Below the pieces are notes generated by a model. That model was given only the letters and a program-made list of their open reading frames with translations. It searched no databases and was not told where the DNA came from. A program made the position numbers and the translations under genes. Positions 1 through 5,430 of a stretch of 9,689 nucleotides of DNA are shown here, one piece after another. The number at the start of each line of letters is the position of its first letter. Within the stretch, counting starts at the first letter, position 1. Source of the DNA: Lachnospiraceae bacterium UBA6998 (lineage in GTDB: Bacteria > Bacillota > Clostridia > Lachnospirales > Lachnospiraceae); assembly GCA_002448395.1 (NCBI GenBank), contig DJXS01000098.1:1-9689 (forward strand), read 5' to 3'.

Positions 1-377
1 TCTGCTTTGTCTCCCCGGTCTTTCCCGGCATCACGGACTTTGAGGCGATCTTCGAGCGCGTCAAGGATCAGTGTGATCTGTTCTGGCTGGAAAATCTGAA
101 TCTGCGCGGCGGCTTCAAAAAGACGATCATGGACTATATCGCGGAGAAGCGGCCGGAACTGGTCGGCCTGTACGATGCGATCTACAACAAGAAAGACCGG
201 AGCTACTTTGAAGGACTCGAGGCCAGAGCTGAAGCCATGGCAAAACGGTATGACTGTCCCTTTGTGGACAACGAGATGCCTTACGGCAGAGTGCCACAGG
301 GGCATCCTGTGATCGTGGACTATTTCTATCACGAGGAGATCCGCGGCTCGGAGAACACGGGAACACGCAGAAAATGA
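1..377 (+). CDS. SPL-like radical SAM protein (COG1533 type), 3' part only
   Basis: The reading frame enters at base 3 and ends at TGA 375-377; the 5' part, including the CxxxCxxC cluster motif, lies outside the window. The visible 124 residues match the C-terminal part of the complete radical SAM protein at 5431-6312. Both share the stretch CF(V/I)SP(V/I)FPGITD, the run WLENLNLRG, and the closing YFYHEEI. By eye, 27 of the first 36 aligned residues agree, and the rest is more divergent. The family is related to spore photoproduct lyase and is often annotated as DNA repair photolyase-like, but its members in this group have no proven substrate. This is a true paralog rather than a recent copy, because the two differ throughout. 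The gene is followed by a hairpin at 525-565 and by a convergent tnpV. Confidence 0.88.
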   Translation, partial: CFVSPVFPGITDFEAIFERVKDQCDLFWLENLNLRGGFKKTIMDYIAEKRPELVGLYDAIYNKKDRSYFEGLEARAEAMAKRYDCPFVDNEMPYGRVPQGHPVIVDYFYHEEIRGSENTGTRRK

Positions 378-524
378 TCTGCTCCGAAAAAGCAATCACG
401 TGATAATAGACGGCTGTATATCTCGGCAAAAAACGAGACGCACGGCCCGACAAATAGTTTACATAATATCAGACACCTTCTGGTAGTAAAACCCTCGTCT
501 GGACACCGTTTGGTGCAACACAGA

Positions 525-565
525 CAGAAATCGTCTTGAAATAGTTCGTTTCAAGACGATTTCTG
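525..565. terminator. 17-bp perfect hairpin, copy A of a hairpin family
   Basis: Arms 525-541 and 549-565 are perfectly complementary, with a 7-base loop. The stem begins with an A run and ends with a T run, so it reads as a terminator-like hairpin in both directions. That suits its place between the convergent radical SAM and tnpV genes. No T tract follows outside the stem, so termination is inferred. The core arm TCGTCTTGAAA and its complement recur at 1324-1364 and, in altered form, at 9440-9470. The flank after the hairpin (AAGCTTAGCC) also resembles that after copy B. Confidence 0.6.
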
Positions 566-650
566 CTATATATGAGAAAGCTTAGCCTCCAAAAGTGACG
601 TGTATAGGGCGTTTGAACAAAGTGTTGTTTGAACGCAAATAGAAACACAC

Positions 651-683
651 AAAAATGAGCCCGTGACAAATCGTCACGGGCTC
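651..683 (-). terminator. Intrinsic terminator of tnpV
   Basis: Arms 657-667 (GAGCCCGTGAC) and 673-683 are perfectly complementary over 11 bp with a 5-base loop. Read on the minus strand, the stem is followed by ATTTTTGTGTG, a T-rich tail. It lies just beyond the tnpV stop codon at 695-697. Confidence 0.8.
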
Positions 684-694
684 AAGATATTCAA

Positions 695-1042
695 TCAGCA
701 GTAAACCAACTCGCTCAAAACGATTTCCTCCGCTCGTGCCCGGATGTTGTTCATTCGGTGCACCCATTCCATTTGATCGGAGGCCTTAAGCGCTTCGGTC
801 ACGCCCTCACGCCTAGCCAGTTGATTCATAATAAGTTCAATGCGTTCATTGCAACTGTGGTCGATCTTGGCCAGGTGTTCGTCCAGCTTGCCGGTCAGCA
901 GCAGGCTGGAATACCATCCGCGCCTGTGCTCTTTCAGATATCTCTTTCGCAGCAGCCCGTACTTGCCGATGGGCGGATTTTCGGCTTCGAAGCGGAGATC
1001 GGGGAACAGATAGTCGCCGTTTCGGGTATATGTCAGATCCAT
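695..1042 (-). CDS. tnpV: Transposon-encoded protein TnpV family
   Basis: This 115-residue protein has the hallmarks of the TnpV family: an N-terminal LTYTRNGDY, the conserved PIGKYG...RYLKEHR (about residues 24-40), and MEWVHRMNNIRARAEEIV (91-108). TnpV was named from the mobilizable transposons Tn4451/Tn4453, and relatives are scattered through clostridial mobile elements. Its molecular role is unknown; it is not itself a recombinase. Length is normal for the family. The start is supported on the minus strand by AAAGGAGT about 8 bases before ATG. No serine or tyrosine recombinase is visible in the window, so this is an orphan and probably a remnant or passenger of a mobile element. Hairpins of one family lie on both sides, at 525-565 and 1324-1364. 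Confidence 0.9.
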   Translation of the reverse strand: MDLTYTRNGDYLFPDLRFEAENPPIGKYGLLRKRYLKEHRRGWYSSLLLTGKLDEHLAKIDHSCNERIELIMNQLARREGVTEALKASDQMEWVHRMNNIRARAEEIVLSELVYC

Positions 1043-1127
1043 AATCAGTACTCCTTTTCAAGTCAAATGGTTGATTCTGTTCTTGGTGGTGGAGGGGAAA
1101 ACAAGCCGAAAAATGAATATATGCAAA

Positions 1128-1320
1128 TGCAAATCAGGACACTCGGCGAACCGCCTTCAGAGTGCGTTTTGACCCCTTAATTGACCCCCAACTTATTGAA
1201 CCTAAAAAAATGCAGTGGTCAGACCGGTTTGGAAAAGTTCTTAAAAATGGCAAATTTGACGTAAAATGACGTTTAAAAGTATCAAAAAATACCAAAATTC
1301 TGTTCGAAGCCTTCTTCCCT
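1128..1320. repeat. 193-bp dispersed repeat, copy 1
   Basis: This stretch matches 9231-9423 in the same orientation. Long blocks are identical, including the opening TGCAAATCAGGACACTCGGC, the middle GGTCAGACCGGTTTGGAAAA and the end near TTCTGTTCG. Differences are scattered (for example bases around 1150, 1170 and 1240-1258), and the total length is the same in both copies. Internal features are two TTGACCCC repeats near 1163-1187, a CACTC/GAGTG pairing near 1140-1163, and a GTAT/ATAC pairing near 1279-1292. A weak in-frame reading exists across it, but no start or long frame is shared by both copies. It may be a mobile-element end, a fossil gene end or a non-coding RNA. Confidence 0.85.
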
Positions 1321-1323
1321 TGC

Positions 1324-1364
1324 CAGAAATCGTCTTGAAATATGCTGTTTCAAGACGATTTTTG
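1324..1364 (+). terminator. Hairpin after repeat copy 1 (copy B of the family)
   Basis: Arms 1324-1340 and 1348-1364 pair over 17 bp, with one G-T wobble and a 7-base loop. The right arm ends in GATTTTTG, giving a T run on the + strand. The stem core is identical to that at 525-565, but the loop differs completely. It starts 3 bases after the 193-bp repeat, the same arrangement as copy C. Confidence 0.65.
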
Positions 1365-1403
1365 CATTTGTGTGGAAAACTTAGCTGTGCCTGGTAATGG
1401 AAT

Positions 1404-1447
1404 ATACCCTGTTACGTCCTCTTGAAGCGCAGGACGTAACAGGGTAT
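1404..1447. promoter_or_regulatory. 17-bp perfect inverted repeat overlapping the promoter
   Basis: The left arm 1404-1420 (ATACCCTGTTACGTCCT) and right arm 1431-1447 are exact reverse complements separated by 10 bases. The -35 hexamer of the downstream promoter lies in the spacer, and its -10 begins in the right arm. Such a layout suits an operator, or a sequence that could extrude a cruciform. The related promoter at 9646-9674 has only the right-arm-like part and no left arm. Confidence 0.75.
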
Positions 1448-1450
1448 AAT
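1422..1450 (+). promoter_or_regulatory. Sigma-A-type promoter for the SGNH-sfsA gene group
   Basis: TTGAAG at 1422-1427, a 17-base spacer, and a perfect TATAAT at 1445-1450. Transcription would start near 1457, leaving a leader of about 32 bases before ATG 1489. A near-copy, 35 of 40 bases alike from the -35 through CATGxCAGAA, is found at 9646-9685. Confidence 0.75.
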
Positions 1451-1488
1451 CATGCCAGAATTTGAAGCGGAGACCGGGATAAATTACT

Positions 1489-2214
1489 ATGATACTTCTG
1501 ATTATAGCCGCGCTCATTGCCGCGGCGGTCGTTCTGTGCGGCTATACGACCGTCCGGCTGCCCGTCAGGCGCGAGGAGGGAAAACAGCATATCGCCTGTG
1601 TCGGCGACAGCGTGACCTACGGCTGCACGCTGACCCTGTTTTTCCTGCGCCGATACCCGGCCGTGCTGCAGAAATTGATCGGTTCCGGTGCGCAGGTGGC
1701 GGCTTTCGCGGTCAATGACCGGACGCTGCAGGATACCGGCAACAAGCCGTTTCGGAAGGAGCGCGCTTTTCGGCAGAGCAGGGAGTTTGGGCCGGATACG
1801 GTCGTCATTCTGCTGGGTACAAACGATTCCAAAGACATCAACTGGATCTCGGCATCGGCTTTCCGGCAGCAGTATGCGGAGCTGATCGCGGCGTACCGCG
1901 CGCTTTTTCCCGCCCCGCGTGTCGTGATCTGCACGCCGCCCTGCGCCTTCAAGCCGTTCAACCGTTTCTTCTCTATCACGAACGACGCGAAGCTCGACCG
2001 CGTCCCGGAGATCGCGGCGGAGATCAAAGCGATCGCGGCGGTGAACGGCACGGAGCTCGTGGATCTGTATGCGCTCACGCAGGGGAAGCGGGAGCTGTTC
2101 GGGCCCGACGGGCTGCATCCGAATGCTGCAGGGGCAAAAGTGATCGCCGAAGCGGTGTTTCGGACGCTGAGCAATCATCCCGATAAAGAATCAGACAAAC
2201 AAGAAATGAAGTAA
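1489..2214 (+). CDS. SGNH/GDSL-family hydrolase with N-terminal membrane anchor
   Basis: This 241-residue protein belongs to the SGNH hydrolases (lipase, acylhydrolase or carbohydrate esterase type). The catalytic serine motif GDSVT is at 39-43, block III LLGTND at 108-113, and block V DGLHPN at 207-212, which suggests Ser41, Asp207 and His210 as the triad. Residues 1-20 form one hydrophobic helix, so the enzyme is probably membrane-anchored or exported; Cys17 lacks a proper lipobox. Block II is unusual: AFAVNDRTL stands where an N-x-G pattern is expected. ATG 1489 is the only start in frame after the stop at 1480, with only modest ribosome sites (GGAG at 1469-1472, GGGA at 1476-1479). It is the first gene after the 1422-1450 promoter and lies 23 bases before sfsA. 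The substrate cannot be deduced. Confidence 0.85.
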   Translation: MILLIIAALIAAAVVLCGYTTVRLPVRREEGKQHIACVGDSVTYGCTLTLFFLRRYPAVLQKLIGSGAQVAAFAVNDRTLQDTGNKPFRKERAFRQSREFGPDTVVILLGTNDSKDINWISASAFRQQYAELIAAYRALFPAPRVVICTPPCAFKPFNRFFSITNDAKLDRVPEIAAEIKAIAAVNGTELVDLYALTQGKRELFGPDGLHPNAAGAKVIAEAVFRTLSNHPDKESDKQEMK

Positions 2215-2237
2215 GCACTATGGGGGAGAAGCACCTT

Positions 2238-2906
2238 ATGCACTACGGCAAAGTTTCCAAGGCGGTTTTCATCGACCGGCCGAACCGCTTCATAGCCCAT
2301 GTCGAGATAGACGGACGTGAAAGCACGGTGCATGTAAAAAACACCGGACGTTGCCGGGAACTGCTGATCCCCGGCGCGGAAGTGTGGCTGGCCGGATCGA
2401 ACAATCCCGCCAGAAGGACGGCGTATGACCTGATCGCGGTGAGAAAGTCCAACGGTCTGCTCGTCAATATAGACAGTCAGGCCCCGAATGCCGTGGCGCG
2501 GGAATGGCTGGATGCGCAGGGCTTTGACCTGATACGGCCGGAATTCCAATACGGCCGGTCCCGTCTGGACTTCATGATGGAGAGGGGAGACGAACGCTTC
2601 CTGATGGAAGTCAAGGGATGCACCCTTGAGCGGGACGGGATCGGTTACTTCCCGGACGCGCCGACCCAGCGGGGCGCAAAGCACTTGCGGGAGCTGGCTA
2701 AAGCGGAGGGATATCATGCGGTTTTGCTGTTTGTGATCCAGATGGACGGCATCACGGAGGTACGGGGGAACCGGGATACAGACCCTGCCTTCTGTCAGGC
2801 GCTGGAAGAGGCAAAGGAAGCCGGTGTGAAGGTGATCTTTCTGCCCTGCCATGTGGAACCGGATGGGCTGTCCTTCGCGGCAAATGAGAAAACGCCGCGG
2901 CTTTGA
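2238..2906 (+). CDS. sfsA: SfsA family protein (nuclease-like fold)
   Basis: The 222-residue product matches SfsA, first linked to sugar fermentation in E. coli and structurally an OB-fold plus a PD-(D/E)xK nuclease-like domain. Visible hallmarks are RPNRF near residue 14, HVKNTGRCRELL (32-43), the putative metal site RLDF with Asp111, EVKGCTL with Glu124 and Lys126, and FPDAPTQRGAKHL (138-150). Length is close to the family norm. I chose ATG 2238 because GGGGGAG at 2222-2228 sits 9 bases upstream and the family begins just before KxxFIxRPNRF; an ATG at 2220 would add six residues with no good ribosome site. Its physiological role is unsettled: nucleic acid binding is reported for the family, and regulation of sugar genes is an older claim. 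Confidence 0.93.
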   Translation: MHYGKVSKAVFIDRPNRFIAHVEIDGRESTVHVKNTGRCRELLIPGAEVWLAGSNNPARRTAYDLIAVRKSNGLLVNIDSQAPNAVAREWLDAQGFDLIRPEFQYGRSRLDFMMERGDERFLMEVKGCTLERDGIGYFPDAPTQRGAKHLRELAKAEGYHAVLLFVIQMDGITEVRGNRDTDPAFCQALEEAKEAGVKVIFLPCHVEPDGLSFAANEKTPRL

Positions 2907-2953
2907 GGGAAGATGGAATCGTGAACTGCCACCGGAAGGGAGACGGACAGCAA

Positions 2954-3241
2954 ATGAGCGAAAGGAAATACGAATACGACGCCGTGCTGCATGAAGAGCC
3001 GGACGGCGGAGCCTGGGTGGTCTTCCCCTGGGATATCCGCGAGGAGTTCGGCAAAGGTCGCGTAAAGGTTCACGCAAGCTTTAACGGTGTTCCCTATGAC
3101 GGGAGCGTCGTCAATATGGGACTGAAGAACGAGGACGGAAGCGTCTGCTACGTACTCGGCGTGCGGAAGGCGATCCGGCAGCAGCTCGGCAAGGCAGACG
3201 GCGACACGATCCGCGTTACGGTCGAGATCCGGGAGGACTGA
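2954..3241 (+). CDS. DUF1905 domain protein
   Basis: The 95-residue protein is a single DUF1905 domain, a small beta-barrel family of unknown function. Typical parts are KYEYDAVLHE at the start, VVFPWDIREEFGKGRVKV (about 24-41), the FNGVPYDGSVVNMG segment, and VLGVRKAIRQQLGK...GDTIRVTVE at the end. ATG 2954 is preferred over an upstream start near 2903 because it begins exactly at the domain and has AAGGGAG about 11 bases upstream. In other genomes this domain is often found alone or fused to a YdeI/OmpD-associated domain; here it is alone. The next remnant starts 5 bases after its stop codon. Confidence 0.88.
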   Translation: MSERKYEYDAVLHEEPDGGAWVVFPWDIREEFGKGRVKVHASFNGVPYDGSVVNMGLKNEDGSVCYVLGVRKAIRQQLGKADGDTIRVTVEIRED

Positions 3242-3246
3242 GACAT

Positions 3247-3482
3247 ATGCAGGAGCTTGACATGGATACCCTGCTGTTTTTTGACGCTCACCGCGCAGCG
3301 CTCCCGCTGTTCACCGCGCTCGGAAAAACAATCTTTGAGCGATTGCCTCCGATGTAAAAGAATACTACACAGCGCAGGAAGCAGAGCGTCATGATGAGTC
3401 TGTCTATCTGACCTGGAATGGGAACGCTGAACCGCAGCTTGCTTCGGGCGAAGGCCTTTTTGTCTGGAAGCCTGACTTTTAG
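3247..3482 (+). pseudogene. Decayed gene: DUF5655-like N-terminus joined to an unrelated tail
   Basis: ATG 3247 opens a 36-residue frame ending at TAA 3355-3357. Its middle, DTLLFFDAHRAALPLF, resembles the start of DUF5655-like proteins, which normally continue with a RVQKTQI-type core and run past 100 residues; that core is missing. A different frame is open from 3339 to TAG 3480-3482 with protein-like composition (KEYYTAQEAER, VYLTWNGNAEP, GLFVWKPDF) but has no start codon. I do not recognise the second part. A frameshift alone does not explain the missing core, so an internal deletion joining two genes is more likely. It sits in line with the surrounding operon. Confidence 0.6.
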
Positions 3483-3523
3483 GCAAAAACAGGTAGACAA
3501 TTCCGGATTATGAGGCCATTGAA

Positions 3524-4129
3524 ATGATAGAATCCGAACTTTACAAAGAGCTTGGAGAACTGACCAAGAACAAGGACAGATGGGAAGAGAGCATTCTCTA
3601 TATTTCGTCTCTCCTCAGCCACGACTCCGTGAGAATACAGGCGAAGGCGCTCTGGCTGCTGGGTGAAATGGGCCTCGTCTTCCCGCGGTCCGTACAGGAC
3701 GCGGTTCCGGCCATAGCTTCCTTCCTTGACAGCTCTGAGCCGCTTTTGCGGGAGCGGGCGATAAACGCTCTCGGCAGGATCGGACGAGGCAGCTGTCAAG
3801 TGATCGAGCCGTATTGGACGGGGCTGCTCCGCTTCGCTTCCGACGAGGAGCCGAAAGTCCGACTGGCGTTTATCTGGGCGTCAGAAAACATCGCTGTGAA
3901 CACGCCTGATATTTTTGAGGATCTTATGCCGGTTTTCGCCAAACTCCTGTACGATGCAGATGACAAGGTACGGATGGAAGCGCCGGAGATCTTCCGCGTG
4001 CTCGGCAAACGCAGGCCGGAGTTCGTCAGGCACTATCTGGAGCGGCTGCAAAGCATTGCGGAAACAGACTCGAACCGCGTCGTTCGGATCCACTGTCTCG
4101 GCGCGATCAAGGCGACAGGATTGAAATAG
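3524..4129 (+). CDS. HEAT-repeat protein
   Basis: The 201-residue protein is built from about five helical repeats of HEAT type. Repeat-like units lie near residues 34-50 (DSVRIQAKALWLLGEMG), 71-88, 108-123 (EEPKVRLAFIWASENIA), 145-161 (ADDKVRMEAPEIFRVLG) and 182-198. Each carries the xVRxxAxxxLG pattern, with charged residues on one face. Such proteins act as scaffolds or, in some branches, as DNA glycosylases (AlkD); I see no residues that prove a glycosylase, so binding is the safer reading. No signal peptide is seen. GAGG at 3512-3515 is 8 bases before ATG 3524. The Nudix gene follows after 30 bases. Confidence 0.8.
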   Translation: MIESELYKELGELTKNKDRWEESILYISSLLSHDSVRIQAKALWLLGEMGLVFPRSVQDAVPAIASFLDSSEPLLRERAINALGRIGRGSCQVIEPYWTGLLRFASDEEPKVRLAFIWASENIAVNTPDIFEDLMPVFAKLLYDADDKVRMEAPEIFRVLGKRRPEFVRHYLERLQSIAETDSNRVVRIHCLGAIKATGLK

Positions 4130-4159
4130 ACAACGCGGGATTGGGGGAGCTATAAGCAA

Positions 4160-4678
4160 ATGAGACTACTGTTTGAAATGGACAAAAAGGATTATGGTGG
4201 ATGTGCGCATTCTTTTACGCGGGACTCTGCCAGAAGTATCATTATCAGGAACGGTAAGATCGCCATGATCCACAGCCAGAAGTATGACTACTATAAATTC
4301 CCGGGCGGGGGGATCGAACCCGGCGAGCGCGCCGTCGATGCGCTGATTAGGGAGACTGCCGAGGAAGCCGGCCTGACCGTGATTCCGGGTTCTATACGGG
4401 AATACGGGTATGTCCACCGGATTCAGAAGAGCACGGTGGAGGAGGACGAGTTTTTTATACAGGACAACTATTATTACCTTTGTGACGTAGAAGAGGGCGT
4501 CAGACCGCAGAAACTGGATGACTACGAATCAGACGAGCATTTTACCCTGGAATATGTAACGCCTGAAAACGCCATCCTCAACAACCGGACTAAAGATCAC
4601 GGGCCAAAGGATCCGGTAATGCTTGAACGGGAGGCGCGAGTCCTTGAAATGCTGCTTTCTGACGGGCTGATAGAGTGA
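4160..4678 (+). CDS. Nudix hydrolase
   Basis: The 172-residue protein contains a complete Nudix box, G-x5-E-x7-REtaEEaGL: Gly50, Glu56, Arg64-Glu65, Glu68-Glu69 and Gly71-Leu72. The metal-binding glutamates are all present. Nudix enzymes cleave nucleoside diphosphates linked to another group, for example oxidised nucleotides, sugar nucleotides or cofactors; the substrate cannot be read from the sequence. KFPGGG ahead of the box is typical of MutT-like members. An acidic middle region (VEEDEFF, about 93-99) and a helical tail follow. GGGGGAG at 4143-4149 supports ATG 4160; Met7 is a possible shorter start. The enzyme is presumably cytoplasmic. Confidence 0.92.
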   Translation: MRLLFEMDKKDYGGCAHSFTRDSARSIIIRNGKIAMIHSQKYDYYKFPGGGIEPGERAVDALIRETAEEAGLTVIPGSIREYGYVHRIQKSTVEEDEFFIQDNYYYLCDVEEGVRPQKLDDYESDEHFTLEYVTPENAILNNRTKDHGPKDPVMLEREARVLEMLLSDGLIE

Positions 4679-4756
4679 CAAATTACGATTTGCCGAGCAG
4701 AACCGACCATACCATCCTTTTGCGAAATACGCAAAGAGGAAAAGAGGGAGCAGGCT

Positions 4757-4933
4757 ATGATCTTTTATTTCACCGGAACAGGCAATTCCCTGTACGCAGC
4801 GCAAAAGCTGCCCGGTCTCGGCGATCCACTACGGGAAAAGGACAGCCTCCCGCGGGCGGTACGTCAATCCGGTGTTGAAGTGAAGTCGGGGAAGCCGGGT
4901 CCGGCAGAGACGCATACGAATAGAAAATGCTAA
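4757..4933 (+). pseudogene. Truncated flavodoxin-like N-terminus of an EFR1-family protein
   Basis: ATG 4757 opens a 58-residue frame. Its first 17 residues, MIFYFTGTGNSLYAAQK, are the typical start of the flavodoxin-like domain of EFR1-family ferredoxin proteins, with FTGTGN as the FMN phosphate loop. Homologs continue to about 250 residues with two CxxCxxCxxxC clusters; here the likeness fades after LGDPL and the frame ends at TAA 4931-4933. A good ribosome site (GAGGGAG 4744-4750) is 6 bases upstream, so a short peptide may still be made. The stop codon forms the first bases of the hairpin 4931-4981. A large deletion of the 3' end is likely. Confidence 0.65.
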
Positions 4934-4981
4934 CCTCGTGACAACCAAACGGCCCTTACGGTGTTGGTCGTCACGAGGTTA
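4931..4981. terminator. Long hairpin closing the first gene group
   Basis: Arms 4931-4948 and 4964-4981 pair over 18 positions with one mismatch (4943 with 4969) around a 15-base loop. On the + strand no T tract follows; on the minus strand the stem is followed by GCATTTTC. It may stop transcription imperfectly in either direction, act as an RNA 3' end protector, or have another role. Its core CGTGACAA...TCGTCACG is shared with the tnpV terminator at 657-683. Confidence 0.5.
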
Positions 4982-5008
4982 TCAGACTTGAACGCATGAT
5001 CCGCGGCC

Positions 5009-5038
5009 TTGACAAGACAGCGTTTGAGCGGATATAGT
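5009..5038 (+). promoter_or_regulatory. Strong sigma-A-type promoter for the 69-residue protein
   Basis: A perfect -35 TTGACA at 5009-5014 and a -10 TATAGT at 5033-5038 are 18 bases apart. The start point would be near 5045, about 30 bases before ATG 5075. Confidence 0.7.
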
Positions 5039-5074
5039 ACATTTGCTGATTCAAACAGAAGGAGGTTACCCACC

Positions 5075-5284
5075 ATGGAGAAGTTTATCCCGTATGAGAA
5101 GCTCTCGAAAAAGAAAAAGCGGGCGCTGGACGCAGGCAGGCGAACGGTCTGGACCATCAGCCCGGTGACTCGCAAAAGCGAAACCCCGAAAGCCTATAAC
5201 AGAAAGAAAGCACAGAAGTGGACGAATGATTCCTCTTTCTGTGCTTCCTTTTTTGTTTCCATAGCGCGGAGAAAGGATTTATGA
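5075..5284 (+). CDS. Small basic protein of unknown function
   Basis: A 69-residue lysine- and arginine-rich product, with KKKKR at 12-16 and the segment PVTRKSETPKAYNRKK near 30-45. I recognise this as resembling short uncharacterised proteins seen in clostridial genomes (IPYEKLSKK at the start, NPVTRK/PKAYNRKK in the middle), but no function is known to me. ATG 5075 has an almost ideal site, AGAAGGAGGT ending 8 bases upstream, and a strong promoter at 5009-5038. A frame open from 5009 would start inside the promoter and is rejected. An intrinsic terminator (5208-5256) falls within the last 25 codons, so much of the mRNA may end before the stop codon, or the C-terminus may differ from homologs. 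A basic protein of this size could bind nucleic acid or ribosomes; that is inference. Confidence 0.7.
   Translation: MEKFIPYEKLSKKKKRALDAGRRTVWTISPVTRKSETPKAYNRKKAQKWTNDSSFCASFFVSIARRKDL
5208..5256 (+). terminator. Intrinsic terminator overlapping the small ORF's 3' end
   Basis: Arms 5208-5217 (AAGCACAGAA) and 5237-5246 (TTCTGTGCTT) pair perfectly over 10 bp with a 19-base loop, followed by CCTTTTTTGTTT at 5247-5258. The signal lies inside the reading frame that stops at 5282-5284. Confidence 0.7.
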
Positions 5285-5306
5285 AGCATTCCGCTTCGGC
5301 TGCTGC

Positions 5307-5338
5307 TGGACAATCTCCCGGCAAACTGGTACTATAAT
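5307..5338 (+). promoter_or_regulatory. Possible promoter for the radical SAM-methyltransferase pair
   Basis: A perfect TATAAT is at 5333-5338. The best -35, TGGACA at 5307-5312, is 20 bases away, longer than usual, so this call rests on the -10 and on the position after the terminator at 5208-5256. Confidence 0.4.
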
Positions 5339-5366
5339 ACCGACCTGCAATATTTGGCATTTGATC

Positions 5367-5400
5367 GTTTTTCCCGCCGCTCACGCGGCAGCCGAAAAAC
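5367..5400 (+). promoter_or_regulatory. Structured leader hairpin before the radical SAM gene
   Basis: An outer 7-bp stem pairs GTTTTTC (5367-5373) with GAAAAAC (5394-5400). An inner stem pairs GCCGC (5376-5380) with GCGGC (5385-5389). It would lie in the 5' leader, about 30 bases before ATG 5431. No known riboswitch is recognised. Confidence 0.35.
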
Positions 5401-5430
5401 AGGACGAATGAAACGGTAAGAGGGTTGCGT

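Larger units (their letters stand above)
378..694. other. Intergenic region between convergent radical SAM and tnpV genes
   Basis: I see no credible coding sequence here. The stretch holds a small imperfect inverted repeat around 489-525 (GTCTG with CAGAC outside, CACC with GGTG inside), the 17-bp hairpin at 525-565, a weak inverted repeat at 610-637 (GCGTT with AACGC, two internal mismatches), and the tnpV terminator at 651-683. Bases 378-480 show nothing I can name. Confidence 0.6.

Noticed and set aside
758..1180. Plus-strand open frame of 140 residues across tnpV
   Set aside because: It is antisense to the clearly conserved TnpV protein and lacks a ribosome site.
1131..1269. Open frame through the 193-bp repeat as a recombinase C-terminus
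   Set aside because: A translatable stretch exists in both copies, but it has no start, no catalytic motif and no shared stop, so coding cannot be supported.
1404..1447. Invertible promoter switch
   Set aside because: The spacer between the arms is only 10 bases, too short for a site-specific inversion, and no invertase gene is in the window.
1452..1718. ATG just after the -10 box as a start codon
   Set aside because: It lies only two bases after TATAAT, before the expected transcription start, and its frame gives no domain.
1450..2178. Minus-strand open frame of 242 residues over the SGNH gene
   Set aside because: The product is arginine- and histidine-rich with no domain; the + strand has all the catalytic blocks.
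2175..3077. Minus-strand open frame of 300 residues over sfsA
   Set aside because: It is a shadow of the SfsA and DUF1905 genes, both of which have conserved motifs and ribosome sites on the + strand.
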